Assembly: GCA_023412195.1 (NCBI GenBank)
Contig: JAEYNZ010000126.1
Span: forward strand, 62,001-126,000
Source: Bacteroidota bacterium
GTDB taxonomy: Bacteria; Bacteroidota; Bacteroidia; Bacteroidales; Prolixibacteraceae
Length of the DNA: 64,000 nt
Direction: 5' to 3'
Shown: piece after piece, positions 17,617-28,100 of the stretch
How the letters are laid out: every line of letters starts with the position of its first letter
How positions within the stretch are numbered: the stretch's first letter is position 1
Notes under the pieces: model-generated
What the model saw: the letters and a program-made list of their open reading frames with translations, nothing else
The model's database searches: none
Told to the model about the DNA's origin: nothing
Program-made: the position numbers and the translations under genes

Positions 17617-19068
17617 TTGAACAGGCAACTGATTCATATATTAACTATCGTAAGCCTATTCTTTGCGCTTATTTCGTGCGAAGATGAAGGATACCTGAAT
17701 TCACCCGATGCCCGGTTGAGTTTTTCTGCTGATACCATTATGTTCGACACCATTTTCACTTCTATTGGTTCAACAACCCAAAACCTGAAAATTTACAACC
17801 CTTACAACGAAAATATACTTATTTCACGCATACGTGTAGCAGGGGGTGATTTTTCAAACTTCAGGTTGAATATAAATGGCGAAGCTGCCAATGAAGCATT
17901 TGAAATTGAAGTTCCTGCAAGAGACAGTATTTTTGTTTTTGTGGAAGTTACCATTGATCCAAATGGACAAAACCTCCCGATGGTCGTTCAGGATTCCATT
18001 GAATTTACAACAAATGCCAACAGGCAGAATGTACAGCTGATCGCATACGGGCAGGATTTCCAGCTTGTAAGGAACGAAAATACCGGCACAACCACATGGA
18101 CTGCCGAAAAACCATACCTGGTATATGATTATGCCTATGTCGATTCAACTTCAGTATTGACAATTGAACCGGGCACCAGGATTCACTTTCATAAAGGTGC
18201 AGGACTTTACGTCAGGGGAAAAGTTGAAGCCTCGGGGAACGCTCAAAATCCCATTATTTTCACTTCCGACCGGCTTGAAGATACATATAAGGATATACCT
18301 GATCAGTGGAATGGAATCATTCTCTTTTCGGGAAGCCAGGGAAATATCTTCAATCATACGGTTATTAAAAATGCCAATATCGGTCTGCAGGTAGGAAACA
18401 TTGAAAATCCGGGATTTGCTACACTTGATCTCCGGAACTCAAGGATAGAAAATATGGCATATGCCGGGCTGTTTGCATTAAAATCTAAAATAACAGGCCA
18501 CAATAATGTAATCGCCAATTGTGGATTTTATGCAGCTGCCCTTCTGGTTGGAGGAAGTTATGAATTTTATCATACCACAATTGCCAATTACTGGGGAGGA
18601 TATTCATCACGTGCCAGAAGGACTTCATCTCTTGTTCTTTCCAATACACTTGTTATTGACAGAAGCGATGGTACAAAGAAAGTTTATAACGGCAATCTTG
18701 AAAAAGCTTTTTTTGGAAACAGCATTATTTACGGCAATTATCCTGCAGAAATAGAACTGGGAAATAATCAGGAAAACACCTTCAATTTCATGTTTGACCA
18801 CTGCATTATTCAGATGCCTGATACCTTCAATACCTCCAACAGGGACAACTTCAGGAATATATGGAAGGGTGCAAAATTTGATCCCAAATTTCTCAGCCCC
18901 TACAATGACTACAATTATGCGCTTGATACACTGTCACCTGCAAAGGATATCGGAAAACTTGAATACGGCAAGTTGTTTCCTTTTGATATCCTGAACAAGG
19001 ACAGACTTTCTGATGAGGGACCCGATCTGGGTGCTTATGAGCGAATTGAAAAAAAGAATGAAGAGTAA
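17617..19068 (+). CDS. Beta-helix lipoprotein of unknown function (TTG start)
   Basis: 483 residues. The start appears to be TTG at 17617: no ATG precedes it in frame before the promoter-like box, and later Met codons would remove the lipoprotein signal (LIHILTIVSLFFALISCED, Cys at residue 21). Residues about 30-150 form an immunoglobulin-like domain (TTQNLKIYNPYNENILISRI). The centre is a right-handed parallel beta-helix (GTRIHFHKGAGLYVRGKVEA, NPIIFTSDRLED). The C terminus ends with the DLGAYE motif common in Bacteroidetes repeat proteins. Probably a surface lipoprotein. It overlaps the next gene by 11 nt. Confidence 0.8.
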   Translation: MNRQLIHILTIVSLFFALISCEDEGYLNSPDARLSFSADTIMFDTIFTSIGSTTQNLKIYNPYNENILISRIRVAGGDFSNFRLNINGEAANEAFEIEVPARDSIFVFVEVTIDPNGQNLPMVVQDSIEFTTNANRQNVQLIAYGQDFQLVRNENTGTTTWTAEKPYLVYDYAYVDSTSVLTIEPGTRIHFHKGAGLYVRGKVEASGNAQNPIIFTSDRLEDTYKDIPDQWNGIILFSGSQGNIFNHTVIKNANIGLQVGNIENPGFATLDLRNSRIENMAYAGLFALKSKITGHNNVIANCGFYAAALLVGGSYEFYHTTIANYWGGYSSRARRTSSLVLSNTLVIDRSDGTKKVYNGNLEKAFFGNSIIYGNYPAEIELGNNQENTFNFMFDHCIIQMPDTFNTSNRDNFRNIWKGAKFDPKFLSPYNDYNYALDTLSPAKDIGKLEYGKLFPFDILNKDRLSDEGPDLGAYERIEKKNEE

Positions 19069-20089
19069 GTTTCTTTTAATCACTGTACTTCTGTTTCCTG
19101 TACTTCTTGTTTTTTCACAAAACGCCACCGATGAATTTAATATGCTTTTCTACAATGTCGAGAATCTGTTTGACATTTCAGATGACCCTTTGACTCAGGA
19201 TGAAGAGTATACACCGGAAGGAGACAGGCGCTGGACCTGGAAAAGGATGAATAAAAAAATTGTTGATATTTCAAAAGTTTTACTTAATTCCACCGGATGG
19301 AACCCACCGGATATCATTGGCCTGTGCGAAATTGAAAACCGGTTCGTGCTCGAAAAGCTGATTTCCCAATCTCCGCTTAAAACCTGTTCATACAAGATCA
19401 TACATAAGGAGTCACCCGATGACCGGGGTATTGATATTGCCTTTTTATATAATTCCAACACATTTAACCCGGTTGAATACAGGTATATTCCAATTTCCGA
19501 CAAAGAGGGAAAAATGATCCGCACCAGGGAGATTCTGTATGTCTGTGGCATCCTTCATTCCTTAGATACATTACACCTGTTTTTCAACCACTGGCCTTCC
19601 AGATTTGGAGGATTGCTTGAAAGCCGCCCTGCAAGACACACTGCTGCACTGACATTGCGGACAGAAATTGAATTACTCCATAAAAAACATTCGAACCCTA
19701 AAGTCATTATTGCAGGAGATTTTAATGACCAGCCGGATGATCAGAGCCTGTTGCAAACACTTGGAGCACTCCCACCATCCGGAACCTGTTCTAAAAGTAC
19801 CTTATATAACCTCTCCTTCCCCTGGATGAATGATGAAATAAAAACCATTAAATTCCAGTCGCAGTGGTCGGTTTTTGATCAGATCATTGTCTCCGGGGCG
19901 CTTCTTGACAAGAATGAACAGGTATATACCCGGCATGAATGGGCACAGGTAGTAAAACTGCCTTTTCTGCTGGAAGATGATCCAACATATGGAGGAAAAC
20001 GCATCAGAAGGACTTATACAGGATTTAAGTACAATGGCGGGTTCAGTGACCACCTGCCTGTTGTATTAAAAGTTGCCGTTAATTTTTAG
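19058..20089 (+). CDS. Secreted endonuclease/exonuclease/phosphatase family protein
   Basis: 343 residues from the ATG at 19058, which gives a signal peptide (MKSKFLLITVLLFPVLLVFSQ); an earlier ATG at 19013 would place the signal inside the protein. The fold is that of DNase I-like phosphoesterases: FNMLFYNVENLFD at the N terminus, IGLCEIENR (metal-binding Glu), AGDFNDQPDD and the terminal SDHLPVVL with the catalytic Asp-His. The substrate may be DNA, RNA or a phosphate ester. Start overlaps the preceding gene's end by 11 nt and its stop overlaps the convergent CCA-type gene by 11 nt. Confidence 0.88.
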   Translation: MKSKFLLITVLLFPVLLVFSQNATDEFNMLFYNVENLFDISDDPLTQDEEYTPEGDRRWTWKRMNKKIVDISKVLLNSTGWNPPDIIGLCEIENRFVLEKLISQSPLKTCSYKIIHKESPDDRGIDIAFLYNSNTFNPVEYRYIPISDKEGKMIRTREILYVCGILHSLDTLHLFFNHWPSRFGGLLESRPARHTAALTLRTEIELLHKKHSNPKVIIAGDFNDQPDDQSLLQTLGALPPSGTCSKSTLYNLSFPWMNDEIKTIKFQSQWSVFDQIIVSGALLDKNEQVYTRHEWAQVVKLPFLLEDDPTYGGKRIRRTYTGFKYNGGFSDHLPVVLKVAVNF

Positions 20090-21485
20090 ATACGGGAGTT
20101 AATCCCATTTCAGATGCTTTTTTTAGCATATAAGCATGTGCCTGATCATAATCGTTCCTGATCTCCCCTTCAAGGATGGCTTCCTTAATGGCATCTTTGA
20201 TAACACCTACCTCTTTGCACGGAGGCAGACCAAACGTTTCCATAATCAGTTCGCCTGAAACAGGAGGCTGAAAATTACGAACGGCATCTTTTTCCTCTAT
20301 TTCCTTCAGCTTCTGCCTTACAATTTTGAAATTCTTCATGTATCGCTGAACCTTGGCTGCATTTTTAGATGTAATATCCGCTTCACAAAGCGTCATCAGG
20401 TCATCTATGTCATCACCGGCCTCAAACAGCAGCCTCCTTACCGCGGAGTCTGTTACCTCCTCTTCAGAAAGCACTATGGGGCGCATGTGCAGCATGACCA
20501 TTTTTTGAACGAACTTCATTTTTTCGTTCAGCGGAAGCTTCAACCGGTTGAAAATCCTGGGGATCATTTTTGCCCCCACAAAATTATGCGCATGAAATGT
20601 CCAGCCTTGTCCTTCGACGTATTTCTTTGTAACAGGTTTGGCAATGTCATGAAGAATGGCCGCCCATCTAAGCCAAAGGTCGTTGGTGTGGGGCGCAATA
20701 CGGTCGAGGACCTCCAGTGTATGGAAAAAATTGTCTTTATGGCCTGTTCCTTCAACCACATCCACTCCTTTTAGTTTCATAAATTCTGGCAGGATGATTT
20801 CAAGCAACCCTGTTTCTTCCATGATCCGGAATCCAACAGAGGGCTTTGGGGAAAGGATGATCTTATTTAGTTCTTCGGATATTCTTTCTGCTGATACAAT
20901 TTTTATCCGGTCCCTGTTCCGGGAGATCGCCTGCAGTGTTTTCACCTCAATTTCAAAATCAAGCTGGGAAGAAAACCTTACAGCACGCATCATCCTTAGC
21001 GGATCATCAGAAAACGTGATCTCCGGATCGAGTGGCGTTCTAATGATTTTCTTATTTAAATCCTCTACGCCATTGAAAGGATCAACCAACTTACCAAAGT
21101 TATGTCTGTTTAATCCCCAGGCAAGGGCATTTATCGTGAAATCGCGCCTGTTCTGATCATCTTCCAGTGTTCCGTCTTCCACTGAAGGTTTTCTAGAATC
21201 ACTCCTGTATGACTCCTTCCTGGCTCCTACAAATTCTATATCAAAATCCTTATACTGCACCTGTGCTGTACCAAAATTCCTGAAGATGTTAACCCTCGTC
21301 CGGGGAGACAGTTCTTTAGCAACTTTTTTTGCCAGTTCGATCCCACTTCCAAGCGTAACAATATCAATATCCTTTGAAGGGCGCTTTAGATAGTGATCAC
21401 GCACAAAGCCGCCAATTACATAAGTTTCCTGGTTTAGCCCGTCGGCTGCCTGCGATATAATACGGAATATTTTATTCTTCAGCAT
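20079..21485 (-). CDS. cca: CCA tRNA nucleotidyltransferase / poly(A) polymerase family with HD domain
   Basis: 468 residues from the ATG at 21485; the longer frame starts at TTG (21506) and adds seven residues with no family support. The N-terminal class II nucleotidyltransferase domain shows YVIGGFVRD and KDIDIV (metal-binding Asp pair at about residues 39-41), then RRDFTINALAWGL. A middle HD domain (ILHDIAKP) suggests phosphohydrolase activity on tRNA ends. The enzyme repairs or adds the 3' CCA of tRNA. Monocistronic; its 3' end overlaps the nuclease gene. Confidence 0.92.
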   Translation of the reverse strand: MLKNKIFRIISQAADGLNQETYVIGGFVRDHYLKRPSKDIDIVTLGSGIELAKKVAKELSPRTRVNIFRNFGTAQVQYKDFDIEFVGARKESYRSDSRKPSVEDGTLEDDQNRRDFTINALAWGLNRHNFGKLVDPFNGVEDLNKKIIRTPLDPEITFSDDPLRMMRAVRFSSQLDFEIEVKTLQAISRNRDRIKIVSAERISEELNKIILSPKPSVGFRIMEETGLLEIILPEFMKLKGVDVVEGTGHKDNFFHTLEVLDRIAPHTNDLWLRWAAILHDIAKPVTKKYVEGQGWTFHAHNFVGAKMIPRIFNRLKLPLNEKMKFVQKMVMLHMRPIVLSEEEVTDSAVRRLLFEAGDDIDDLMTLCEADITSKNAAKVQRYMKNFKIVRQKLKEIEEKDAVRNFQPPVSGELIMETFGLPPCKEVGVIKDAIKEAILEGEIRNDYDQAHAYMLKKASEMGLTPVSKN

Positions 21486-21673
21486 TTTATAAATTCTCAC
21501 TGACAAAAGAATGTTATTTTAACCTTTCCGCTGCCAGTTTTTGTTAAAAGTTGTGACAAAATTACAATTATTTGAACTAAAACCGGTTCAAAACCTTTGA
21601 GGAATGAGTGGCATTGAATTTGATTGTTTATATATAATTATCTAGATATTTTAATTTTATAAATACATAGAAT

Positions 21674-22045
21674 ATGTTAGAACATTTGACAAAACAGACA
21701 TTTAAAGAAAAAGTATTCAATTTCGAAGAAAATAAAGAATGGAAATACGAAGGGAATGTCCCTTGTATGATAGATTTCTATGCCGACTGGTGCGGCCCGT
21801 GTAAAATGGTGGCACCTGTGCTTGAAGAACTGCAGAAGGAATATGGCAACAACCTGGTCATTTATAAGGTTGACACCGAGCAGGAGCAGGAACTGGCAGG
21901 CATGTTTGGTATCCAGAGCATTCCTTCGTTATTGTTTGTACCGGTTGACGGACAACCTCAAATGGCAATGGGAGCACTTCCGAAAGCAACCTTTGAAAAA
22001 GCGATAGAAGATGTTTTGAAAGTTAAAAAACCATTGAACAATTAA
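21674..22045 (+). CDS. trxA: Thioredoxin
   Basis: 123 residues, slightly longer than classical thioredoxin. The redox site is WCGPC with cysteines 40 and 43 in DFYADWCGPCKMVAPVLEEL, and the cis-proline loop is SIPSLLF. No signal peptide, so it is cytoplasmic. An extra N-terminal segment of about 20 residues (FKEKVFNFEENKEWKYEG) is seen in several Bacteroidetes thioredoxins. The stop overlaps the convergent murF stop by 4 nt. Confidence 0.95.
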   Translation: MLEHLTKQTFKEKVFNFEENKEWKYEGNVPCMIDFYADWCGPCKMVAPVLEELQKEYGNNLVIYKVDTEQEQELAGMFGIQSIPSLLFVPVDGQPQMAMGALPKATFEKAIEDVLKVKKPLNN

Positions 22046-23331
22046 AGGATTTCAATGATCTTTTCAAGTTTATTTCCGCGGGATCCTTTCACCAATACAG
22101 CACCTTCTTTAATGGGGTGAGTTTTAAGGTATGAGGCGAGATCCTCTGTATGCTGAAAATTCCGGTGAGAAAAATCAGCAGCAGCCTGCATAAAAACAGG
22201 ACCTACAAGAAAGACAGCTTCAAAATGATATTCCTGTATTTTCTGAAGTATCGTGGTATGTTCATGTACCGACTGATCGCCTAACTCGAGCATATCGCCT
22301 AAAATAAGATGCCTTGGCTCAGAAAATACCGTAGCAAAACTTTCAATGGATGCTTTCATGCTGGATGGATTGGCATTGTAAGCATCCATTATTATTTTCA
22401 GACCATTGCGTTCAATCAGCTGCGACCTGTTATTGTGCGGGATGTAGTCTTCAATGGCTTTTGCGATCATTTGGGACTCAACCTCAAAATATTTACCGAT
22501 ACATGCAGCTGCCATAATGTTCTCGAAATTAAAACTGCCTGTAAGATGTGTTTTTACTTCAGATATTCCTTCCGGAAAATGGATGGATGCGTGTATGTAA
22601 GGAGGAACCGACTGAGGTTCGCCATTTAACCATGCATTACTCATGCCAAAACTTATCCTGTTAGGGTAATCACCCAAAAGTTCACTCAAAACTGGATTAT
22701 CAAGGTTGTAGAAAATTGTGCCATTTTTAGATTTTACATGATCGTAAAGCTCCGCCTTGGTTTTTTTTATCATTTCAAAAGAACCGAAGCCTTCAAGATG
22801 TGCCTTCCCGATATTCGTAATGATTCCATAATCCGGTTCAGCCAGAGCACTCAGCATGGCGATTTCGCCTCCATGATTGGCACCCATCTCAATAATGGCA
22901 AACTCTGTTTCGGGTTTTATTTGTAAAAGTGTCAGCGGCACTCCAATGTGGTTGTTTAAGTTTCCTGTAGTGCAGGTTATCCTATATTTTACCGACATAA
23001 CGGCAGCTATAAGTTCCTTAGTGGTAGTTTTTCCGTTTGAACCAGTAATACCAAGAACGGGGATTTTGAATTGACGCCGGTGAAACAGGGCAAGGTCCTG
23101 CAGGGCTTCCAGTGTATTTTCAACCAAAATTGTCCGTTCATCAATGTAAAATTCAGGCTCATCAACAACTGCAAATGCAGCCCCTTTTTCAAGGGCTTCT
23201 GCTGCAAACAGGTTTCCATTGAAATTTTCCCCTTTCAACGCGAAGAAAATACAATCCGTTACAACTTTTCGTGTGTCAGTTTCAATCGCAGGATGCATTA
23301 AAAATAGGTTGTAAATATCAGCAGTTGTCAT
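22042..23331 (-). CDS. murF: UDP-N-acetylmuramoyl-tripeptide--D-alanyl-D-alanine ligase
   Basis: 429 residues. MurF adds D-Ala-D-Ala to the UDP-MurNAc tripeptide in peptidoglycan precursor synthesis. The N-terminal domain (residues 1-90) carries TDTRKVVTDCIFFALKGENFNG. The ATP loop is GITGSNGKTTTKE (residues 94-106, Lys101). NNHIGVPLTLL, EMGANHGGEI and DAYNANPSSM are further ligase motifs. It is separated from gldJ by a terminator, so it likely has its own promoter in the 23337-23400 gap. Confidence 0.96.
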   Translation of the reverse strand: MTTADIYNLFLMHPAIETDTRKVVTDCIFFALKGENFNGNLFAAEALEKGAAFAVVDEPEFYIDERTILVENTLEALQDLALFHRRQFKIPVLGITGSNGKTTTKELIAAVMSVKYRITCTTGNLNNHIGVPLTLLQIKPETEFAIIEMGANHGGEIAMLSALAEPDYGIITNIGKAHLEGFGSFEMIKKTKAELYDHVKSKNGTIFYNLDNPVLSELLGDYPNRISFGMSNAWLNGEPQSVPPYIHASIHFPEGISEVKTHLTGSFNFENIMAAACIGKYFEVESQMIAKAIEDYIPHNNRSQLIERNGLKIIMDAYNANPSSMKASIESFATVFSEPRHLILGDMLELGDQSVHEHTTILQKIQEYHFEAVFLVGPVFMQAAADFSHRNFQHTEDLASYLKTHPIKEGAVLVKGSRGNKLEKIIEIL

Positions 23332-23403
23332 TCTTCCGGATTTATAAATTAAATGAAGGCTCCCATCAGTGTTCGCTTATCAGCAAATATCTGGTTCTAC
23401 ATT

Positions 23404-23435
23404 AAAAAAAAAGACCCTGAATTAAAATCCAGGGT
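23404..23435 (-). terminator. Rho-independent terminator after gldJ
   Basis: On the minus strand ACCCTG pairs with CAGGGT around a short A/T-rich loop and is followed by C and nine U residues. It lies 54 nt past the gldJ stop and before murF. Confidence 0.75.
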
Positions 23436-23488
23436 ATATTGTTCCCGATCATTTTAAGAATATTTCTTAAAAAGATTAATATATTGTA

Positions 23489-24919
23489 TTAAAAACCTTG
23501 CGGGCTACCGGTGCGATCCATAACACATCTGAACCCAAGATCATTCTGGGCATTTGCCTGTTGCAGGTACCTGCGTGTTCCGGGAACCAGCCAGTAGGAC
23601 CGGTCTCTCCATGAACCTCCCTTGTACACCCTTACCTCATCATTAATTGATGAAGAAAAATACCCCGGGCGGTCATCCTGAATGTACATATCTTTAGTGT
23701 TAACGCCTTCAGCTGCATTCCAGTCGCCTGTTTCCATCAATTGTGAATCCGTGCTGCCATCCCTGTAGTTGCGGAAATCAGCAATCGTATCTTTTATCAG
23801 TTCACCATACTGATCCCTGACAAACTGTCCATCTTCACCACGGCGATATTCAGTAATGACATTTCCCCTGAATGGCTGAAACTCTTCAACATCAAGGAAC
23901 GATAACGGACGATAAACATCTGCAACCCATTCATTGACATTACCTGCCATACAATACAGCCCATAATCATTAGGCTCATATGAAAACACAGGGGCCGTAA
24001 TATCGGCATTATCATTTAAGGCACCTGCCATACCCATCATGTCACCACGCCCTCTGACGAAGTTGGCACGCAACCTGCCTTTTTCCTTCCTGTTTTCTTT
24101 TCTCAGATAAGCCCCATCCCAAGGATAAAGCCTCCGGTCAGTAAGCAGTTCACCTTCGGCATTTCCGATAAGGCCATAAGCTGCATATTCCCATTCTGCT
24201 TCGGTGGGAAGCCGGTAATTTGGAAGTATGATCCCATCCTCTCTTCTTACCTGCTGAGGATTACGACCTTCAGTTCCCTGGTATAATCCTGCAAGATAAG
24301 CATCGGTTGTAAATACATTCTCACCGCTCTGGGTATTATCATGCTGCAGGATACCCTTACTGACAAGAATCTGTTCATTAACACGGTCAGTTCTCCAGCG
24401 GCTGTAAGCATCGGCCTGTACCCATGTAACACCCACTACAGGATAATCGCTGTATGCAGGATGCCTGAAGTAATTGTTAACATAGGGTTCATTATAGGCA
24501 AGTTCACTTCGCCACAGGGTTGTATCAGGAAGTGCGGAATTTACTTTCTCCCTGTCGCCAGGGTAAACACGAGTTAACCAATGGACATATTCCCTGTAAT
24601 CCTGATTGGAAATCTCTGTTTCATCCATATAGAATGAAGCAACAGTAACTCTGCGCGGGTGATTATCCCACTTATACATTACATCCTGTTCCACACGGCC
24701 CATTGTGAAAGTTCCACCCTGTATAAATACTAGGCCCGGGCCTACATTCTGGTCATAACCTGAAAGATAAGGAATATTACCGGTTTCTTCAGAATTGTAT
24801 TCCCAACCGGTTGTACGGGAGGTTTCAGATCCTCGCCGGAATAACCCACATCCTGTTAAGATAACGGCTAAAAACAATATTGTCAATGTTTTTAGCTTCA
24901 TTAAATTAGTGTTTTTCAT
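23489..24919 (-). CDS. gldJ: Gliding motility / type IX secretion lipoprotein GldJ
   Basis: 476 residues from the ATG at 24919, which follows an AAAAGAG stretch; the longest frame begins with GTG at 24937. A lipoprotein signal ends at AVILTGC. The body is a sulfatase-modifying-factor (FGE-sulfatase) fold: FIQGGTFTMGRVEQDV, ETEISNQDYREYVHW, LPTEAEWEYAAYG, CMAGNVNEWVADVY and the terminal GGSWRDRSYW with LGFRCV. GldJ forms part of the outer-membrane-associated ring of the T9SS in gliding and secreting Bacteroidetes. It is divergent from porU-porV, the same grouping as in Flavobacterium. It should be structural rather than an enzyme. Confidence 0.9.
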   Translation of the reverse strand: MKNTNLMKLKTLTILFLAVILTGCGLFRRGSETSRTTGWEYNSEETGNIPYLSGYDQNVGPGLVFIQGGTFTMGRVEQDVMYKWDNHPRRVTVASFYMDETEISNQDYREYVHWLTRVYPGDREKVNSALPDTTLWRSELAYNEPYVNNYFRHPAYSDYPVVGVTWVQADAYSRWRTDRVNEQILVSKGILQHDNTQSGENVFTTDAYLAGLYQGTEGRNPQQVRREDGIILPNYRLPTEAEWEYAAYGLIGNAEGELLTDRRLYPWDGAYLRKENRKEKGRLRANFVRGRGDMMGMAGALNDNADITAPVFSYEPNDYGLYCMAGNVNEWVADVYRPLSFLDVEEFQPFRGNVITEYRRGEDGQFVRDQYGELIKDTIADFRNYRDGSTDSQLMETGDWNAAEGVNTKDMYIQDDRPGYFSSSINDEVRVYKGGSWRDRSYWLVPGTRRYLQQANAQNDLGFRCVMDRTGSPQGF

Positions 24920-25010
24920 CTCTTTTATGATTGTCACTTGTTATAACTGATTTGGCTTTGATCTTATTGTCCTTTATCTGCATTTTTTTCCGGTTATAAA
25001 TCCGGATGGC

Positions 25011-25018
25011 TATATTTG
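25011..25018 (+). promoter_or_regulatory. Possible -7 box for porU in the gldJ-porU divergent gap
   Basis: TATATTTG (TAnnTTTG) lies 103 nt before the porU ATG. On the opposite strand CAAAAATA at 25031-25038 reads TATTTTTG towards gldJ. The two boxes would place divergent promoters about 20 nt apart. Neither has a convincing TTG at -33. Confidence 0.35.
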
Positions 25019-25121
25019 CCAGTCAATTGTCAAAAATAATTGTTTTATTGTAAATGAGACCGACCTGCAATAATTATTTTCAACATACGTTTTATCATTT
25101 ATTAACGATTGCCTCTTTTTC

Positions 25122-28100
25122 ATGAATAAATTATATATCCTGCTTCTGATATTTATTACCGGTTTCAGTGCTAACGATGTAAGAAAAGAAATTGTTGTGC
25201 TCCAATGGATGAAAGTTAGTGATCCTGAAAATAAACTTGGCTATACTTTAGCAGATGCAGGATATGAAAGGCCCGGTTCGGTTATCCCCTTATATTTTAA
25301 GATGATTCCGCTTGAAAATCCTACACAGGATTTTCATTTCGTAATTGAAAACCCTGTTTTTGAAGCAATTGAAATTTTACCTGAAACATTTGGCACAGAA
25401 GAGGTAAAGGGTGAATTGCAGATAAAGAAAACCCGTCTTCATTCGGCAGGAACCTCCTCAGTTGAAATACAGATTCCTGCGATTATCCTCAAAGATAACA
25501 AGGTAATGCTCCTGAAGAAGTTTGAATTAAAACGAATTCCAAATAAACTAAAATCAGCTGTTGCCGCTAAACTTGAATGGAAAAAGGAATCCGTACTTCG
25601 GGAAGGGAAATGGGTAAAGATCAGTACTGAAGAAAAGGGAATCTACACAATCCCCTATTCAAAACTATCCGCCTGGGGGTTTTCCAATCCTTCACAGGTA
25701 AAAGTTTTTGGTGCAGGAGGTATGATTCTTTCTGAAAATCCCGGAACCATCAACTACGACGATCTGCCCCAGGTAGCAGTTTGGCATGGTAAAAATAACG
25801 GCACCGACTGCCTGTTCTTCTATGCACCGGGGTATGTTGAATGGAAGCATGTAACTTCGGAGAATTTCCTGGAACATACAACACATAACTATACTACAAA
25901 AGGTACATTCTTTTTAAGTGAATCGGGAAATTTAAAAAATGTGCAGTTGCTGCCGGAAGTAAGTACACCTGCTACCCATTCTGCTTCTTACTTCGATGAA
26001 TATATGCTTCATGAGAATGAAACATCAAATTTATTAGAGTCAGGCAAGCAATGGTTCGGCGAAAAGTTTGGACATGGCACAACGCACAGCTTCAACTTCC
26101 AGATCAGTGATCCTGAAAATTCCTCCACAGTCCGTTTCCGCATTAAAGCTGCAGCACGATCTTCTCTTGTATCTGAGATGCAAGTATTAAAAGAACAGAC
26201 TTCACTTGGCAAAATAGAATTTTCAAGAGTAAATACTTCTTCCAGCACGGATGATTTTGCCAACGAAAAAATAGCTCTTTTTACAACCCCTGCAATACCA
26301 GGCAGCCTGAATCTTAATCTCAGGTATAATGGCAGCGGGGCAGGTCCTGAAGCCTGGCTCGATTTTATTGAAGTTCATTACCGCAGAAAACTAAAAGCAG
26401 GCAGTCAACCCCTGTTCTTTAGAAATATTGAAACCACAGGAGCAGGTAATATTCTGGAGTTTTCTCTGGAAACAGGTTCTTCTGACACGAAAGTATGGGA
26501 TGTAACCGATATGTTTAATATATCGGAAGTTCCGCTAAAAATCAGTGGGAATGTTGCAACTGGAAAACAATCTTCAGCCACTTTACGGGAATATGTAGTA
26601 TTTACTCCGAATGGTACTTTTCAGGAACCTGAACTGGTGGGCGACGTGGAAAATCAAAACCTTCATGCACTTTCAACCCCTGAGTTCCTGATCATCTCCC
26701 ACCAGAATTTTATGCTGCAGGCAAATGATCTGGCAGATTTTCACCGCACATATGACGGAATGGAGGTGGAAGTAGTGCCGGCAGGACAGGTTTATAATGA
26801 ATTCAGTTCAGGTAACAAGGATGCAACGGGAATCCGCAACTTCATAAAAATGTTTTACGACCGGAACGAAGGGTTAAAGTATGTCCTGCTGTTTGGTGAT
26901 GGTAGTTATGACAACAGAAACATCAAAACCGGCAGCTTTACTTTTTTGCCCACATTTCAATCGGACAACTCCTTGAGCCCTGTCGCTTCATTTGTCACCG
27001 ACGATTATTTTGTTATGCTTGATCCGGGTGAAAGTGTTTATAGTGGGGCCATTGATCTGGGTATTGGACGCATACCTGCATCCACAACCTTTCAGGCTGA
27101 TCTTGCTGTTAAAAAAGTCAGGGATTACCACTCACAGGGTGCACTGGGCAGCTGGCGCAACAACATAAGTTTCATCGGCGATGATGAAGATGGCAATATG
27201 CACATGCAGGATTCAGAAAAACTGACAACTGATATTAACAACAACCATCCTGAATTTATTACAGATAAAATCTACTTTGATGCTTACCGCCAGATCACCG
27301 GTCCCGGAGGAGAAAGTTATCCGGAGGTAACATCAGCGATTAACCAGCGTGTTAAGGATGGAATTCTGCTCCTGAATTACATCGGGCATGCCAATGCCCG
27401 GTGGATAGCCGACGAAAGGGTACTGGATATCAGTCATATCAATGCATGGTCGAACACAAAGAACCTTTTTATTTTTGTTACTGCAACCTGTGAATTCAGC
27501 AGGTTTGATGCTGATGTAACTTCGGCAGGCGAGTATGTGTTATTTAACCCCAACGGAGGTGGCATCGGGTTATTCACCACTACCAGGCTTGTATTTGCCT
27601 ACTCCAACTATTTACTGAGCCGCAGTTTTTACAACTTTGTCTTCAGGAAAAACGAAAATGGAGAACACCACAGAATGGGTGATATCATGCGGCTGGCAAA
27701 AATCAATACCATTAATACAATAAATAAAAGGAACTTCAGCCTTCTTTCCAATCCGGCAATGAAACTTTCATACCCCAGGCACAGTGTTGTTACATCATCC
27801 ATTAACGGGAATGAAATTAGTGAAATTCCAGATACTTTGGGAGCCTTGCAAAAAGTAACTGTCTCGGGTTTTGTTGCCGATGCTTTTGATAACAAGCTCA
27901 GCAATTTCAATGGAAGGATCATTCCTGTTGTTTATGATAAAGCTGCCATGAAAAAAACCAGGGGGAATGGAGGTGAAACTCCCATGGAATTTAAGGTGCA
28001 GGAAAACATTATTTTCAGGGGCCTTGCCGAGGTTAAAAACGGTGATTTCACCTTCAGCTTTGTTATTCCCAAAGATATTTCATACAAAACAGGTCTTGGA

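Noticed and set aside
24991..25006. CCGG-flanked short hairpin before porU
   Set aside because: Only a 4-bp self-complementary stem without a T tract; likely chance.
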